A stretch of DNA of 64,000 bases from Molossus alvarezi (lineage: Eukaryota; Chordata; Mammalia; Chiroptera; Molossidae), in the NCBI GenBank assembly GCA_037176705.1, contig CM073889.1, forward strand, positions 56,413,596 through 56,477,595. Direction: 5' to 3'. Shown piece by piece: positions 26,316 through 38,934 of the stretch. A program made the position numbers and the translations under genes. The first letter of the stretch is position 1. The number at the start of each line of letters is the position of its first letter. The notes beneath the pieces are model-generated. The model ran no database searches, was not told the origin of the DNA, and worked only from the letters and a program-made list of their open reading frames with translations.

Positions 26316-29300
26316 ATGGCAACTAATTTAACTATTAAAAATTACCTTAAATGTAAATGGCTTAAATGCTCCAATCAAAAGACATAGGGTAGCTGATTGG
26401 ATAAGAGAACATGACTCATATTTATGCTGTCTATAAGAGACCCACCTCATGACAAAAGACTCACAAAGGATGAAAATGAAGGGGTGAAAAAATTTTTTCA
26501 AGTAAATGGAAATAAATAATAAAAAAAAAGCCGGTGTAGCAATACTAATATCTTATAAGATAGACTTTAAAACAAGGGCCATAATAAGAGACAGAGAATG
26601 TCACTACATAATATTAAAAGGAGCAATTCAACAAGAGGATATAACACTGGTAAACATATACACACCAAATACAGAAGTACCAAAATATATTTAAAAACTT
26701 CAGGAGGACTTCAAGAAAGAGATCAATAGCAATACGATCATAGTGGGTGACTTTAACATGCTATTGACAGCACTGGGTAGATCTTCTAGACTAAAAATTG
26801 ACAAGGACATAGAGCCCTTATAAGAAAAACTAGATCAATTGGACTTAATTGATATTTACAGAACATTTAACCCCAAAGCTGCAGAATATACATTCTTCTC
26901 AAGTGCACATGGGTTATTCTCAAAGACAGACAACATGTTAGTACACAAAGCAAGTCTCTACAAATTTAAGAAAATTAAAATCATATCAAGCATCTTCTCA
27001 GATCACAGTGACAGGAAACTATAACTCAATTACAACAAAAACACAAAAAAAAACCATTTAAACACTTGGAGGCTAAATAGCATATTATTAAACAATGAAT
27101 GGGTTACTAATGAGAGCAAGAAAAAATTAAAAACTTTCTGGAAACCAATGAAAATGAACACACAACACAAAATCTTTGTGGCACAGCAAAAGCAGTTCTG
27201 AGAGAGAAGTTCATAGCACTACAGGCCTACCTCAAGAAACAAAAAAAATTCCTAAGTGACTTTCTAACCCTACAATGTAAAGAACTGGAAAGTAAACAAA
27301 AGAAAAGCCCGAGCTAGTAGGTGGGAGAAAGTAGTAAAGGTCAGAGCAGAAATAAACAACATAAAGACTAAAAAAAAAGAAAAAGAAATTCAAAAGATCA
27401 ATGAAACAAAAAGCTGGCTCTTTGAAAAAATAAACAACATTAATGGACCTTTAGCCAGACTCACCAAGAAACAAAGAGAGAGTATCTAAATAATCAAAAT
27501 CACAAATGAAACAGAAATAGTAACAACTAACATCACAGAAATACAAAGGATCATCAAAGCATACTATGGACAATTATATGCCAACAAATTGGACAATCTA
27601 GGCAAAATGTAAAAATTTTTAGAAAAACACAGCCTCCTAAAACTGAACGAGGAAGACATAGAAAACTTGAACAGACCAATAACAACAAAGGAAATTGAAG
27701 ATATAATAAAAAAACTCCCAGCAAACAAAAGCCCAGGCCCAGATGACATCACGTGGGAGTTTTATTGAACATTCAAAGAAAATCTAACACCCATTCTCCT
27801 CAAACTATTCCAAAAAGTTCAAGAAGATGAAACACTTTCAAAGTCATTTTATGAGGCCAGCATAATCCTAATTTCAAAACTGCATAAAGACACTACAAAG
27901 AAAAAACTACAGGCCAATATCCCTGAAGAACACAGATGCCAAAATCCTGAACAAAATATTAGCAAATCGGATCCAGCAATACATCAAAAAAATTATTTAT
28001 CATGACCAAGTGCGTTTTATCCCAGGCATGCAAGGATGGTACAATATTTGCAAATCAATAAATGTGATACACCACATAAACAAAATGAAAGATAAAAATC
28101 AGCCCTGGCCAGTTTGGCTCAGCGGTGAGAGCATCGGCCTGCGGTCCGGAGAGACCCGGGTTTGGTTCCCGCTAAGAGCACGTACTTCGGTTGCAGTTTG
28201 TCCCCGGCCCTGGTTGGTCATGCGGGTGGCAGCCACTCGATGTGTCCCTTCACGTCGATGTTTCTCTCTCTCTCTCCTTCCCACTCTATCTGTACAAAAA
28301 ATGGAAAAATATCCTCGGGTGAGGATAAAAAAAACCCAACAAAAAACCATATGATCATATCAATAGATGCTGAAAAACCATTCAACAAAACCTAGGACCA
28401 TTCGTGACAAAAACGCTCAGCAATGTGGGGATAGAGAGATCATATTTCGACATAATAAAAGCCATATATGAAAAACCTACAGCCAACATCATACTCAACG
28501 GGCAAAAACTAAAAACATTCCCCATAAGAACAGGAACAAGACAAAGATGCCCACTTTTGCTACTCTTATTTAACACAGTACTGGAGGTCTTAGCCACAGC
28601 AATCAGACAGCAAGAAAAAATAAAAAAGATTCAAATTGGAAAGGAGAAAGTAAAACTGTCATTATTTGCAGATGTCATAATACCATATATAGAAAACCCA
28701 AAGACTCCACCAAAAATCTACTAGACTTAATAAATGAATTTGGAAAAGCAACCAGATAGAAAATTAATGTCAAGAAATTGGCAGCATTCTTATACACCAA
28801 TGATGAACTCACAGAAAGAGAAATTTTAAAAAATCTCATTTACCATTGCAGCAAAAAAATTGAGATACCCAGAAATAAACTTAACCAAAGAAATAAAGGA
28901 CCTATTCTCATAAAAGTACAGGTCATTGAAAAAAGAAATAGAGGAAGATATAAAAAAGTGGAAGCACATACCTTGTGCATGGATTGGAAGAATTAACACC
29001 ATTAAAATGTCCATACTACCCAAAGCAATCTATAGATTCAATGAAATCCCCATCAAAATACCAATGACATACTTCACAAAACAAGAACAAATACTTCAAA
29101 AGTTCATATGGAACCAAGTAAGACCTCAAATAGCCACAGCAATCTTGAAAAAGAAGAACAAAGTCAAAGGAATCACATTATCAAATTTCAGGTTATACTA
29201 CAAAGCCACTGTAATCAAAACAGCATGGTACTGGCACAAGTACAGGCATATGGACCAGTGGAACAGAACAGAGAACCCACAAATGACCCAAGGCAATATG

Positions 29301-30389
29301 CTCAATTTTTGACAAAGGTGTCAAGAGCATACAGTGGAGGAACGACAGCCTTTTTAATAAATAGTATTGGGAAAATTGGACAGCTATATGCAAAAACATG
29401 AAACTAGACCATCAACTTACACCATAAACAAGAATAAACTCAAAACGGATAAAAGACTTAAATGTGACTCATGAATTCATACGAATCCTAGAAGAAACTG
29501 TAGGCAACAAAATTTCAGACATCATATGCAGCAGAATTTTCAATGATACATCACCTAAGGCAATTGAAACAAAGGAGAAAATGAACACATGTGACTACAT
29601 CAAACTCAAAAGCTTCTGCACAGCAAAAGATACAATCATCAAAATGAAAAGGCAACCCACTGTATGGGAGAGCATAATTTCCAATGACATATCAGATAAG
29701 GGGTTAATTTTTAATATATATAGAGTGCTCATACAACTCAACAAAAGGAAGACAAAGAACCCAATTAAAAAATGGGCAGAGAAACTAAATTGACACCTTT
29801 CCAAACAGGATATACAAATGGCTAAGAGACATATAAAGAAATGCTTAATATCACTAATCATCAGAGAGATGCAAATTAAAACAACAATGAGGTATATCAC
29901 CTCACACCTGTCAGAATGGCCGCCATCAGCAAATCATCAAACAACAAGTGTTGGTGAGGGTGTGGAGAAAAGGGGACTCTAGTACACTGCTGGTGGGAAT
30001 GCAGACTGGTGCAACCACTATAGAAAACAATATGGTGTTACCTCAAAAAATTAAAAATTGAACTGGCATTTGACCCAGTGATCCCACTTCTAGGAATATA
30101 CTCTAAGAAGCCTGAAACCCCTACCAGAAAGAATATATGTACCCCCATGTTTGTAGCAGCACTATTTACAATCGCTAAGATCTGGAAACAGCCCAAGTGT
30201 CCATCAGTAGACGAATGGATAAAAGAGCTGTGGTACATGTACACAATGGAGTACTATGCAGCTTTAAGAAAGAAAGATCTCTTATTCTTTGGGACTACAT
30301 AAAGGGACCTGGAATGTATCATCCTAAGGGAAGCAAGCCAAACAGAGAAAGACAAGTATCATATGATCTCACTTATTTTTGGAATATAA
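26316..30389 (+). pseudogene. L1g ORF2, interrupted by a VES SINE
   Basis: The start region has an early frame shift. The endonuclease part keeps the NIYTPN and SKTDNML blocks but is broken (26506-27024). In the reverse transcriptase the FADD motif has become FADV (near 28665), so one catalytic Asp is lost. The VES SINE at 28102-28339 interrupts the segment just before the 'MIISIDAEK' block. The C-terminal region is open at 29464-29793 and ORF2 stops at 30387-30389. Confidence 0.87.
28102..28339 (+). mobile_element. VES SINE, full length, young type
   Basis: A tRNA-like head (gccctggccagtttggctca, with box-like 'ggtttggttcc') is followed by 'ggttgcagtttgtccccgg', 'gtcatgcgggtggcagccac', a CT-rich run and the tail 'atcctcgggtgaggataaaa'. 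It is inserted in L1g ORF2. The flanks share an A-rich, imperfect duplication (aaaaatca and aaaaaacca). Confidence 0.92.
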
Positions 30390-30633
30390 TGAACATAACA
30401 GTCTGAGGAATGGGGTAGTCCCAGAGACGTGGAAGTGGAGTACAGACTGATAATCCCCAGAAGAGGAAGTAGTGGGGGAGAGATAAACCACAGAACTTAT
30501 ATGCATGTATGCATGAACAATAGACATGGACAACAAAGCTGGGGATAGGGCAGGGAGGGGCAGGGAGGGGAGAATCAGTGGGGGTAAAAGAAGAAACATC
30601 TGTAACAATAGTAAATAAATTAATTAATTTTAA

Positions 30634-31760
30634 TAAGATAAGAAAACATGACCCAAATATATGTCGTCTATTAGAGAACCTCTCAGAACAAATGACTCAC
30701 ACATGATGAAAGTCAAAGGACAGAATAAAAAGTTTCTAAGCACATGGAAACCAACAAACAACCTGGTGTAACAATACTCACATATGACAAATTAGACTTC
30801 AAAATAGAGATAATAACAAAGGACAAATAAGGTCACTATACAATATTAAAAAGATTGATTCAACAAGAGCATTTAATTCTGGTGAACATATATGCACCCA
30901 ATATAGGCCCATCAAAATATATTTAAATATGTCTGGAGGTCTTTAAAGGAGAGACTAATAGAAATGCAATCATAGTAGGGCACTTTAACACCCCCACTGA
31001 TTCACTGGATAAATCTTCTAAACAATAAATCAGCAAGAAATACTCTTGTTGACACACTAAATTAAATGAATTTAATTGACATTTACAGAATATTTTACAC
31101 CAAAGCTGAAGAATATACATTATTCACAAGTGCACATGGGACATTCCCAAAGATAGACCACAAGTTAGAATACAAACTAAATCTCTACAACATTAAGAAG
31201 ATTGAAATTATATCAAGCATCTTTCAGATCACACTGGCATAAAACTAGAATCAATGACAAAGAAAACACACAAAACCCTCAAAAACATTCATGGAGGCTA
31301 AATAGTATGTTATTAAACAATAAGTTATCAATGAGATCAACGAAGAAATAAAAATATTCCTAGAAACAAGTGAAAATGAACAAACAACAATGCAAAATCT
31401 GTGGAACACAACAAAAACAGTCCTGAAAATGTAGATCACAGCAGTACAGGTCTACTTCAATAAGCAAAACAATGTTCAAATATACTAACCCTACAACTTA
31501 AAGAATTAGAAACAGAACAAAAAGAAAACCCCACAGTAAATAGAAGGAAGAAAATAAGAAAGATCAGAGCAGAAATAAATGACATAGAGACTAAAAAAAT
31601 ATATAAAACATCAATTAAACCTGAACTTGGTTTTTAGAAAAGATAAATAAGATTGATGAACCTTTAGACAAACTCATCAAGAGAAAACCCAAATAAATAA
31701 AATTAGAAACAAAGAGGTGAAGAAACCACTGAAACCACAAAAATACAAAGGATTATAAGC
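30634..31760 (+). pseudogene. L1h ORF2, endonuclease segment
   Basis: It starts inside the endonuclease domain (ataagaaaacatgaccc, matching the WIREHDS region). It contains diverged versions of the CLLENL/QETHL block, NIYAPNIG, the GHFNTP loop (Asp of GDFNT replaced by His) and the KIDHKL block. Dense stops are present. It runs to 'aaatacaaaggattataag', where HAL1 interrupts. Confidence 0.82.
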
Positions 31761-31813
31761 CCCATACCTCTCATTAAGTAATACACTGAAACAAACACAG
31801 GGAGGTAGCCAAA

Positions 31814-32743
31814 ATGAGGAGACAAAGAAACAGGTCTCAAATGAAAGAACAGAACAAAACCTCAATAAAAGAACTAAGTGAAATGGAGATAAGCAACCTA
31901 ACAGATACTGAGTTCAAAATACTGCTTATAAGGATGCTCAGTGAACTTAGAACCTCAGTGAACTTAGGGAGGGCCTCAAGAGCACAATAAAGACCAGTTA
32001 GAAATCATGGATACACAGTTAGAATTGAAGGAGGCATTAACTGAAATAAAGAATAATTTACACAGCTTCAATAATAGAGTATGTAAATCCAAGGAGCAAA
32101 CCATCGATTTGGAATATAAGGAAGCAAAAAATGCCCAATCAGAACAGCAAAAAGAAAAAAGAATCCAAAAAAATGAGGATAGTGTAAGGAGCCTCTGGGA
32201 CAACTTCAAGCGTGCCAACATTCGCATCTTGGGGGTGCCCGAAGGAGAAGAGAGAGAACAAGAAATCGAAAACCTGTTTGAAACAATAATGGCAGAAAAC
32301 TTTCCTAACTTGGTGAAGGAAACAGACATACAAGTCCAGGAAGCACAGAGTCCCAAACAAGATGAACCCCAAGAGGCACACACCAAGACACATCATCATC
32401 AAAATGCAAAAGGTTCAAGACAAAGAGAGAATCTTAAAAACAGCAAGAGAAAGGCAGCTAGTTACCTACAAGGGAGTTCCCATTAGGCTGTCAGCTAATT
32501 TCTCAAAAGAAAAGAAACTTTGCAGGCCAGAAGGGAGTGGCAAGAAATATTCAGAGCGATGAAAACCAAGAACCTACAACCAAACCTGCAAACCTGTCAT
32601 TTAGAATCGATGGACATATAAAAACTTTCCCAGACAAGAAAAAGTTAAAGGAGTTCATCACTACCAAATAGTTATTATATGAAATGATGAAGGGTCTTTT
32701 TGAAGAAAAAGATAAAATGTATGAACAAACAAAATGGCAATGA
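31814..32743 (+). pseudogene. HAL1 ORF1 protein remnant
   Basis: The frame from MRRQRNRSQMKEQNK to the stop at 32741-32743 would be 309 codons, the usual ORF1 size. It is broken by a stop near 31967 and by phase changes near 31980 and 32360. The middle is open at 32007-32486 (coiled coil, LWDNFKRANIRILGVPEGEE and ENFPNLVKETD). The C-terminal frame at 32362-32562 has PKRHTPRHIIIKM and RLSANFS. The N-terminal coiled coil differs clearly from that of the L1s around it. Function in an active relative would be RNA binding in cis. Confidence 0.82.
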
Positions 32744-33117
32744 ATACGTATCTATCGACAATGGAATCTACAGACAAAATGAACAGGCAGAACAGAAACA
32801 TTCTCATAGATACAGAGAACATTTGGTTGGTTGCCAGTAGGGAGGGGGGGGTTGGGGGAATGGGTGAAAAAGGTGAAGGGATTAAGAAGTACAAATTCAC
32901 TGCTAGACTGACAAACCTCAAAGTGAAGGGGATTGGGGGGGGTGGGAAGAGATAAACCAAAGAACTTATATGCATAACCAATGGACACATACAATAGTGT
33001 GGGAAAAGGCAGGAGGGCGGTGGGAGTGAGGAGGAGGGGGTCAATGGGGGAAAAATGTGGAACATCTGTAATACATTTTACATCAAACAATAAAGATTTG
33101 AAAAAAAAAGAAAATAC
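32744..33117 (+). repeat. HAL1 3'UTR, purine/G-rich, with A tail
   Basis: G tracts (gggaggggggg at about 32841 and ggggattggggggggtggg at about 32929) precede the 'aaccaaagaacttatatgcataacc' block. The end is an AATAAA signal about 10 bp before the A tail. The landmarks match the L1h 3'UTR more closely than the young L1 3'UTR. Confidence 0.75.
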
Positions 33118-33158
33118 TATAAGCAACTATATGCTAAGAAGTTGGATAACCTGGATAG

Positions 33159-34186
33159 AAAATGGCGGCAGAGCGAATGGAAACTACACAGACCATCTCC
33201 CAGGACCAAACTGGAATTACAACGAAAATAAAGACAAATCACCAGGAAGGGGCAACCAAAAGGCATCTTGGAGGACCACATAACCAGGAACACTGACTCA
33301 ATCCTGGTAGGCTTGCGAGGACGCGAGAGGGGGCAGGGAGCCCACGGTCCTCAGCAGCTGGGGCTGGGACCAGCGGACTAGGCTGGGACCAAGGGAATCA
33401 GCTGAAAGCTATGCTGTCGGCTGGGTGCAGGTGCCTTGGCTGGAAGCTGCTGCCACCTTGGCTGGTTCCAGCGACCTCGGCTAGGTCCTGTGGCATCGGC
33501 TGAGTGCTCCACTCTTGTCTGAGTCCTGCAAACTCGGCTGGGTGCTACACGCTTGGCTGAAGCCGCAGACTCAGCCGCCTTTAGCTGGGAGCAGTGCCCT
33601 CGAGTTAAAAGTCCCAGGAGGCTCCACAATACAGAGTCCGGACAGAGGCTACATTGGCAGCAGCCACTCACCTTGGGCTCTGGCAGAGGGAAGGCAGACT
33701 GGACTGGAACTGTGTGGGGAGACTTGGGATTTGGAAGGTGCTCAGAGCTTTTGCTGAGTGCAGCCACGCAGGACTGTGGTCATCTTACTCCTTCCCAGGG
33801 CCCTGGGGAGAGGCGGCAGCCCCTCCCTCAGAGATTCAACCCCACCTGATGGCCACTGAAATGCTAATTCAGGCCCATTAACAACCAGCATCTGCCCTAC
33901 CCTCAGAAAATCCTCTTACACTGAGCACCTGAGGGAGTTCTTCAGTCAACTCAGAAACCAAGGTTCTTCAGGTGACCTCTACTAATAGCCTCCAGGAAAA
34001 AAAGCTAGAGGATAACTACAATTCCCTGGGCTAGCAACTCTAACCAGGAAAGTTAAGAATTGACAGTGGTGCTTAAAGTGGGTCCTCCCTCCTCATCCAA
34101 ACCAAGGTGAGGGAGCCACAAACAGCAGAACACCAACACCCAATGGGGAAATTTGGCACACTCCAAAGCCCACTGTGATAGCCAAA
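33159..34186 (+). repeat. L1i short 5'UTR (young design)
   Basis: It is GC-rich at the front, with short repeats around 'ggctgggtgc/ggctgggacca' (33355-33560), then the 'ctttgggctc...gcagaggg' and 'ggagccacaaacagcagaacaccaacaccc' blocks leading to ORF1. In the sister copies the same region is expected to act as the internal promoter. Confidence 0.72.
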
Positions 34187-35078
34187 ATGGTGAAAAACAG
34201 AAACAAAAGCCAAATAAAAGAACAAGAGACCTCTACCGAAGATGAGATAAATGAGGTGCAGTTAAGCAAGTAAACAGAACTAGAATTTAGAGCCATGATC
34301 TTGAGGAAGCTCAACAGCCTGTGTAGGAACATGAGCACCATGAGTAAAAACATAGAAATTTTGAAAATCAACCAGTTGGAAATTAAAAATGACATATCGG
34401 AAATGAAAAACACATTGGAAGGTCTAAAGAGCAGAGTAGAGGAAGCTGAGGACCGGATCAGTGAATTAGAAGACAGGGTAGAAAAAATCAACCAATCAGA
34501 AAACCGAAAGGAATAAATGATTAAAAAGAGAAAGACAGCTTAAGAGAACTGTGGGACAACTGGAAACGTAATAATATTCGCATCATAGGAGTCCCTGAAG
34601 AAGAAAATGAGCAACGGTTAGAGAATATATTCAAAGAAATAGTGACAGAAAACTTCCCTAATTTGGTGAAGGAAGAAGGCACTCAAATTCAAGAAGCACA
34701 GAGAGCCCCAAGTAAGAAGAACCCAAACAGGGCCACACAAGACACGTAGTAATCAAAGTGCCAAAAATTAAAGACAAAGAGAGAATGCTAAAAGCAGCAA
34801 GAGATAAGAAACAGGATACCTACAAAAGAAACCCCATAAGGCTCTCAGCTGACTTCTCACAAGAAACACTACAGGCCAGAAGGGAATGGCATGAAGTAAT
34901 CAAGGTCATGAAAAACAAGGATCTGAATCCAAGACTACTCTATCCAGCAAGGCTATCATTCAAAATAGACAGTCAAGTAAAGAGCTTCCCAGACCAAAAA
35001 AAAAAAAAAAAAAAAAGGCTAAAGGAATATATTAGCACCAAACCAGTACTGCAAGAAATGTTAAAAGGACTGCTGTAA
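34187..35078 (+). pseudogene. L1i ORF1
   Basis: The start is MVKNRNKSQIKEQETSTEDE. Leu is replaced by a stop (TTA to TAA) at 34271-34273, only 28 codons in. The coiled coil is open again at 34295-34516, with SKNIEILKINQLEIKNDISEM, and ends at a second stop (34514-34516). The C-terminal part is open at 34758-35078, with RLSADFSQETLQARREWHEV and the KGLL end. Few changes separate it from a complete frame, consistent with youth. Confidence 0.88.
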
Positions 35079-35123
35079 CTAGAAGGAGAAATGGGAAGAA
35101 AAATAGAACCACACTAAACAAAA

Positions 35124-38100
35124 ATGGCAATAAATAAGTACATATCAATAATCACCTTAAATGTAAATGGATTGAATGCTCCCATAAAAAGACACAGAGT
35201 TGCTGATTGAATAAGAAAGCATGACTCATCTCTATGTTGTTTACAAGAGACCCACCTCACAACAAAAGACTCACATTGGTTGAAAGTGAAGGGATGAAAA
35301 AAATCTTCCAAGCAAATGGAAAGGGAAAAACAGCTGGTGTAGCAATATTCATATTGAATAAAATAGATTTCAAAATGAAGGCCACTAGAGACAAAGAAGG
35401 CCACTACATAATATTGCAAGGATCTAACCAACAGGAAGATATAACCTTGATAAACATATATGCACCAAATATAGGAGCACCAAAATATATTAAAAATCTT
35501 CTGGAGGACTTCAAAGGAGAAATTGATAGCAATACAATCATAGCAGGGGAATTCAACACCCCGCTAGCATCACTGGATAGATCCTCTAGACAAAAAATTA
35601 TCAAGGAAAGAGAGACTCTAAATGAAGCACTAGACCAAATGGAATTAATATATATCTACAGAGAATTACACCCCAAAACTACAGAATACACTTTCTTCTC
35701 AAGTGCACATGGGACATTCTCAAAGATAGACCACATGATAGAACACAAACTAAATCTCTACAAGTTCAAGAAGACTGAAACAATATCAAGCATCTTCTCA
35801 GATCACAGTGGTATAAAACTAGAAATCAATTGCAAGAACATACAAAGACATTTGAACACATGGAGGCTAAATAGCATGTTATTACACAATGAATGGGTCA
35901 CCGAGGAGATCAAGGAAGAAATCAAAAACTTCCTGGAAAACAATGAAAATGAAGACACAACAACACAAAATCTATGGAATGCAGTGAAAGCAGTTCTGAG
36001 AGGGAAGTTCATAGCACTACAGGCCTACATGAAAAAACAAGAACAATCTCTAATAGACTATCGAACCTCACAACTTAAAGAACTAGAGAGCAAACAAAAG
36101 GAAAACCCCAGAGCAAGTAGAAGGAAGGAAACAGTAAAGATTAGAGTAGAGATAAACAACATAGAGACAAAACAAACAAACAAACAAACAAACAAACAAA
36201 ACAAAACAAACAAAAAAACCAATTCACAAGATCAGTGAAACAAAGAGCTGGTTTTTCGAAAAGATAAACAAGATTGATGGACCCTTAGCTAGACTCACCA
36301 AGAAACAAAGAGAGAGAACCCAAATACACAAAATCAGAAATGAAAGAGAAGTCACAACTGTCACCACAGAAATACAAAAGATCATTAACAACTACTATGA
36401 ACAATTATATTGCAACAAATTTGACAATCTAAGCAAAACGGACAAATTTCTAGAAACACATAGTCTCCCAAAACTGGACCAGGAAGAGATAAAACTTGAA
36501 CAGACCAATAACAACAGAAGAAATTGAAGAGGTAATCAAGACTCTCCCAGCAAATAAAAGTTCAGGCCTAGAATTAACACCCATTCTCCTCAAACTATTT
36601 CAAAAATTCAAGAAGAAGGAAGACTTTCAAACTTGTTTTATGAGGCCAGCATAATTCTAATTCCAAAACCAGAAAAAGACACTACAAAGAAAGAAAACTA
36701 CAGGCCAATATCCCTGATGAACATAGATGCCAAAATCCAGAACAAAATACTAGCAAGTCGAATCCAGCAATACATCAAAATAAATTATTCAACATGACCA
36801 AGTGGGATTCATCCCCACGATGCAAGGCTGGTACAATATTCGCAAATCAATAACAGTGATATACCACATAAATAAAATGAAGAGTAAAAACCACATAACC
36901 ATATCAATAGATGCCGAAAAAGCCTTTTAGAAAATCCAGCATCCATTTCTGATAAAAACGCTCAGCAATCGGGGAATAGAGAGATCATATCTAGACATAA
37001 TAGAGGCCATGTATGAATGACCTACAGCCAACATCATACTCGATGGGCAAATACTAAAATATTTCCCTTAAGAACAGGAACAAGGCAAGGATTCCCACTT
37101 TTGCCACTCTTATTTAACATAGTACTGGACGTCTTAGCCACAGAAATCCAACAGGAAGAAAATATAAAAGGGATCCAAATTGGAAAGGAGGAAGTGAAAT
37201 TGTCATTTTTTGCAGATGACATAATACTATACATAAAAAACCCCAAAGACTCCATCAAAAGTTTACTAGAGTTAATAAATGAATTTGGCAAAGTAGCAGG
37301 ATACAAATTTAACGTCAAGAAATCAATGGCATTCTTATACACCAATGATGAACTCACAGAAAGAGAAACTAAGAAAAGAATTGCATTTACCATTGTGGCA
37401 AAAAATTAAGATACCTAGGAATAAACTTAACCAAAGAAATAAAGGACCTATTCACAGAAAACTACAGGTCATTGAAAAAAGAAATAGAAGAAGATATAAA
37501 AAAGTGGAGGCACATAACCTGTTCATGGATTGGAAGAATTAACATCATTAAAATGTCCATATTACCCAAAGCAATGTATAGATTCAATGCAATCCCCATC
37601 AAAATACCAATGGCAACTTCACAGAATTAGAACAAGTATTTCAAAAGTTCATATGGAACCAAAAAGGACCTCAAGTAGCCACAGCAATCTTGAAAAAGAA
37701 GAACAAAGTTGATGGGATCACATTACCAGATTTCAAGTTATACTACAAAGCCACTGTAATCAAAGCAGCCTGGTACTGGCACAAGTACAGGCATAGGGAC
37801 CAGTGGAACAGAACAGAGAACCCAGAAATGGACCCAAGGCAATATGCTCAATCAATGTTTGACAACGGTGGCAAGAGTATACAGTGGAGTAAGGACAGCC
37901 TCTTTAATAAATGGTGCTGGCAATATTGGACAGCTCCATGCAGAAAAATGAAACTAGACCATCAACTTACACCCTACACAAGAATAAACTCAAAATGGAT
38001 AAAAGACTTAAATGTTACTCATGAATCCATAAAAATCCTAGAAGAAACTGTAGGCAACAAAATTTCAGACATACGCAGCAGAATTTTCACTTATACATCA

Positions 38101-38934
38101 CTTAAGGCAATAGAAACAAAGAAGAAAATGAACACATGTGACTACATCAAACTCAAAAGCTTCTACACAGTGAAAGATACAATCATCAAAACAGAAAGGC
38201 TACCCACTGTATGGGAGAGCATAATTGCCAATGATATATCAGATAAGGGGTTAGTTTCCAATATATATTGAGTGCTCTCATACAACTCTACAAAAGGAAG
38301 ACAAAGAACCCAATAAAAAATGGGCAGAGGAACTAAATAAACACCTCTGCAAACAGAGCATACAAATGGCTAAGAGACATATGAAGAAATGCTCAGCATC
38401 ACTAATCATCAGATAGATGCAAATTAAAACAACAATGAGGTATCACCTCACTCCTGTCAGAATAGCCGCCATCAACAAATCATCAAACAACAAGTGTTGG
38501 CAAGGGTGTGGAGAAAAGGGGACTCTAGTACACTCTGGTGGGAATGCAGACTGGTGCAACCACTATGGAAAACAATATGGTGTTACCTCAAAAAATTAAA
38601 AATTGAACTGGCATTTGACCCAGTGGTCCCACATCTAGGAATACATCCTAAGAAGCCTGAAACACCAATCAGAAAGAATATATGTACCCCCATGTTTGTA
38701 GCAGCACTATTTTCAATAGCTAAGATCTGGATACAGCCCAAGTGTCCATTAGTAGATGAATGGATAAAAAAGCAGTGGTATATATGCACAATGGACTACT
38801 ACGCAGCTGTAAGAAAGAAAGATCTCTTGTCCTTTGAGACTACATGGAGGGACCTGGAAAGTATCATCCTAAGTGAAACAAGCCAAACAGAGAAAGACAA
38901 GTATTATACTATCTCACTTATTTGTGGAATATAA
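35124..38934 (+). pseudogene. L1i ORF2
   Basis: The start is MAINKYISIITLNVNGLNAPIKRHRVAD, with Trp replaced by a stop at 35208-35210. After a 1-bp deletion near 35298 the endonuclease and linker are open to 36238 (with [20 protein letters not shown] and FSDH). The catalytic loop reads AGEFNTPL, so the usual Asp of GDFNT is Glu. An ACAA microsatellite lies at 36172-36218, and a deletion of about 50 bp at 36562 removes the 'PDGF' segment. The FADD motif is present near 37210. The Cys-rich C-terminus ends at 38934. Confidence 0.9.
36172..36218. repeat. (ACAA)n microsatellite in L1i ORF2
   Basis: The tetranucleotide run replaces the 'accaaaaaacaattcaaaa' segment of the sister copies. Confidence 0.9.

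Larger units (their letters stand above)
23939..30628 (+). mobile_element. L1g: old full-length LINE-1 of a divergent 5'UTR type
   Basis: It starts at atggaggcaggcaggact, with a 5'UTR to 25318, ORF1 (25319-26246), a spacer containing a CA microsatellite, ORF2 (26316-30389) carrying a VES SINE, and a 3'UTR to about 30628. The distal 5'UTR matches L1b and L1e, but the segment before ORF1 and the ORF1 N-terminus (MERQRNNIQRK) differ and match L1j instead. Both ORFs are heavily broken. Confidence 0.9.
31761..33117 (+). mobile_element. Half-L1 (HAL1): ORF1-only retroelement
   Basis: An element of 1.36 kb. It has a short leader (53 bp), an L1-type ORF1 (31814-32743), a G-rich 3'UTR of about 365 bp, and the end 'acatctgtaatac...caataaagatttg' followed by nine A. 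There is no ORF2 at all. It is inserted in L1h ORF2, and tataagc at 31754-31760 and 33118-33124 is the likely target duplication. HAL1 elements are known as non-autonomous L1 derivatives that keep only ORF1 and are mobilised by L1 ORF2 protein. The complete ends argue against a random deletion product. Confidence 0.85.

Noticed and set aside
28102..28339. A true tRNA gene
   Set aside because: The tRNA-like head is followed by a SINE body and A tail, and the cloverleaf is not kept.
33378..33881. Open frames on both strands in 33.4-33.9 kb that could suggest a gene
   Set aside because: The segment is the L1i 5'UTR and aligns with the L1l and L1a 5'UTRs.
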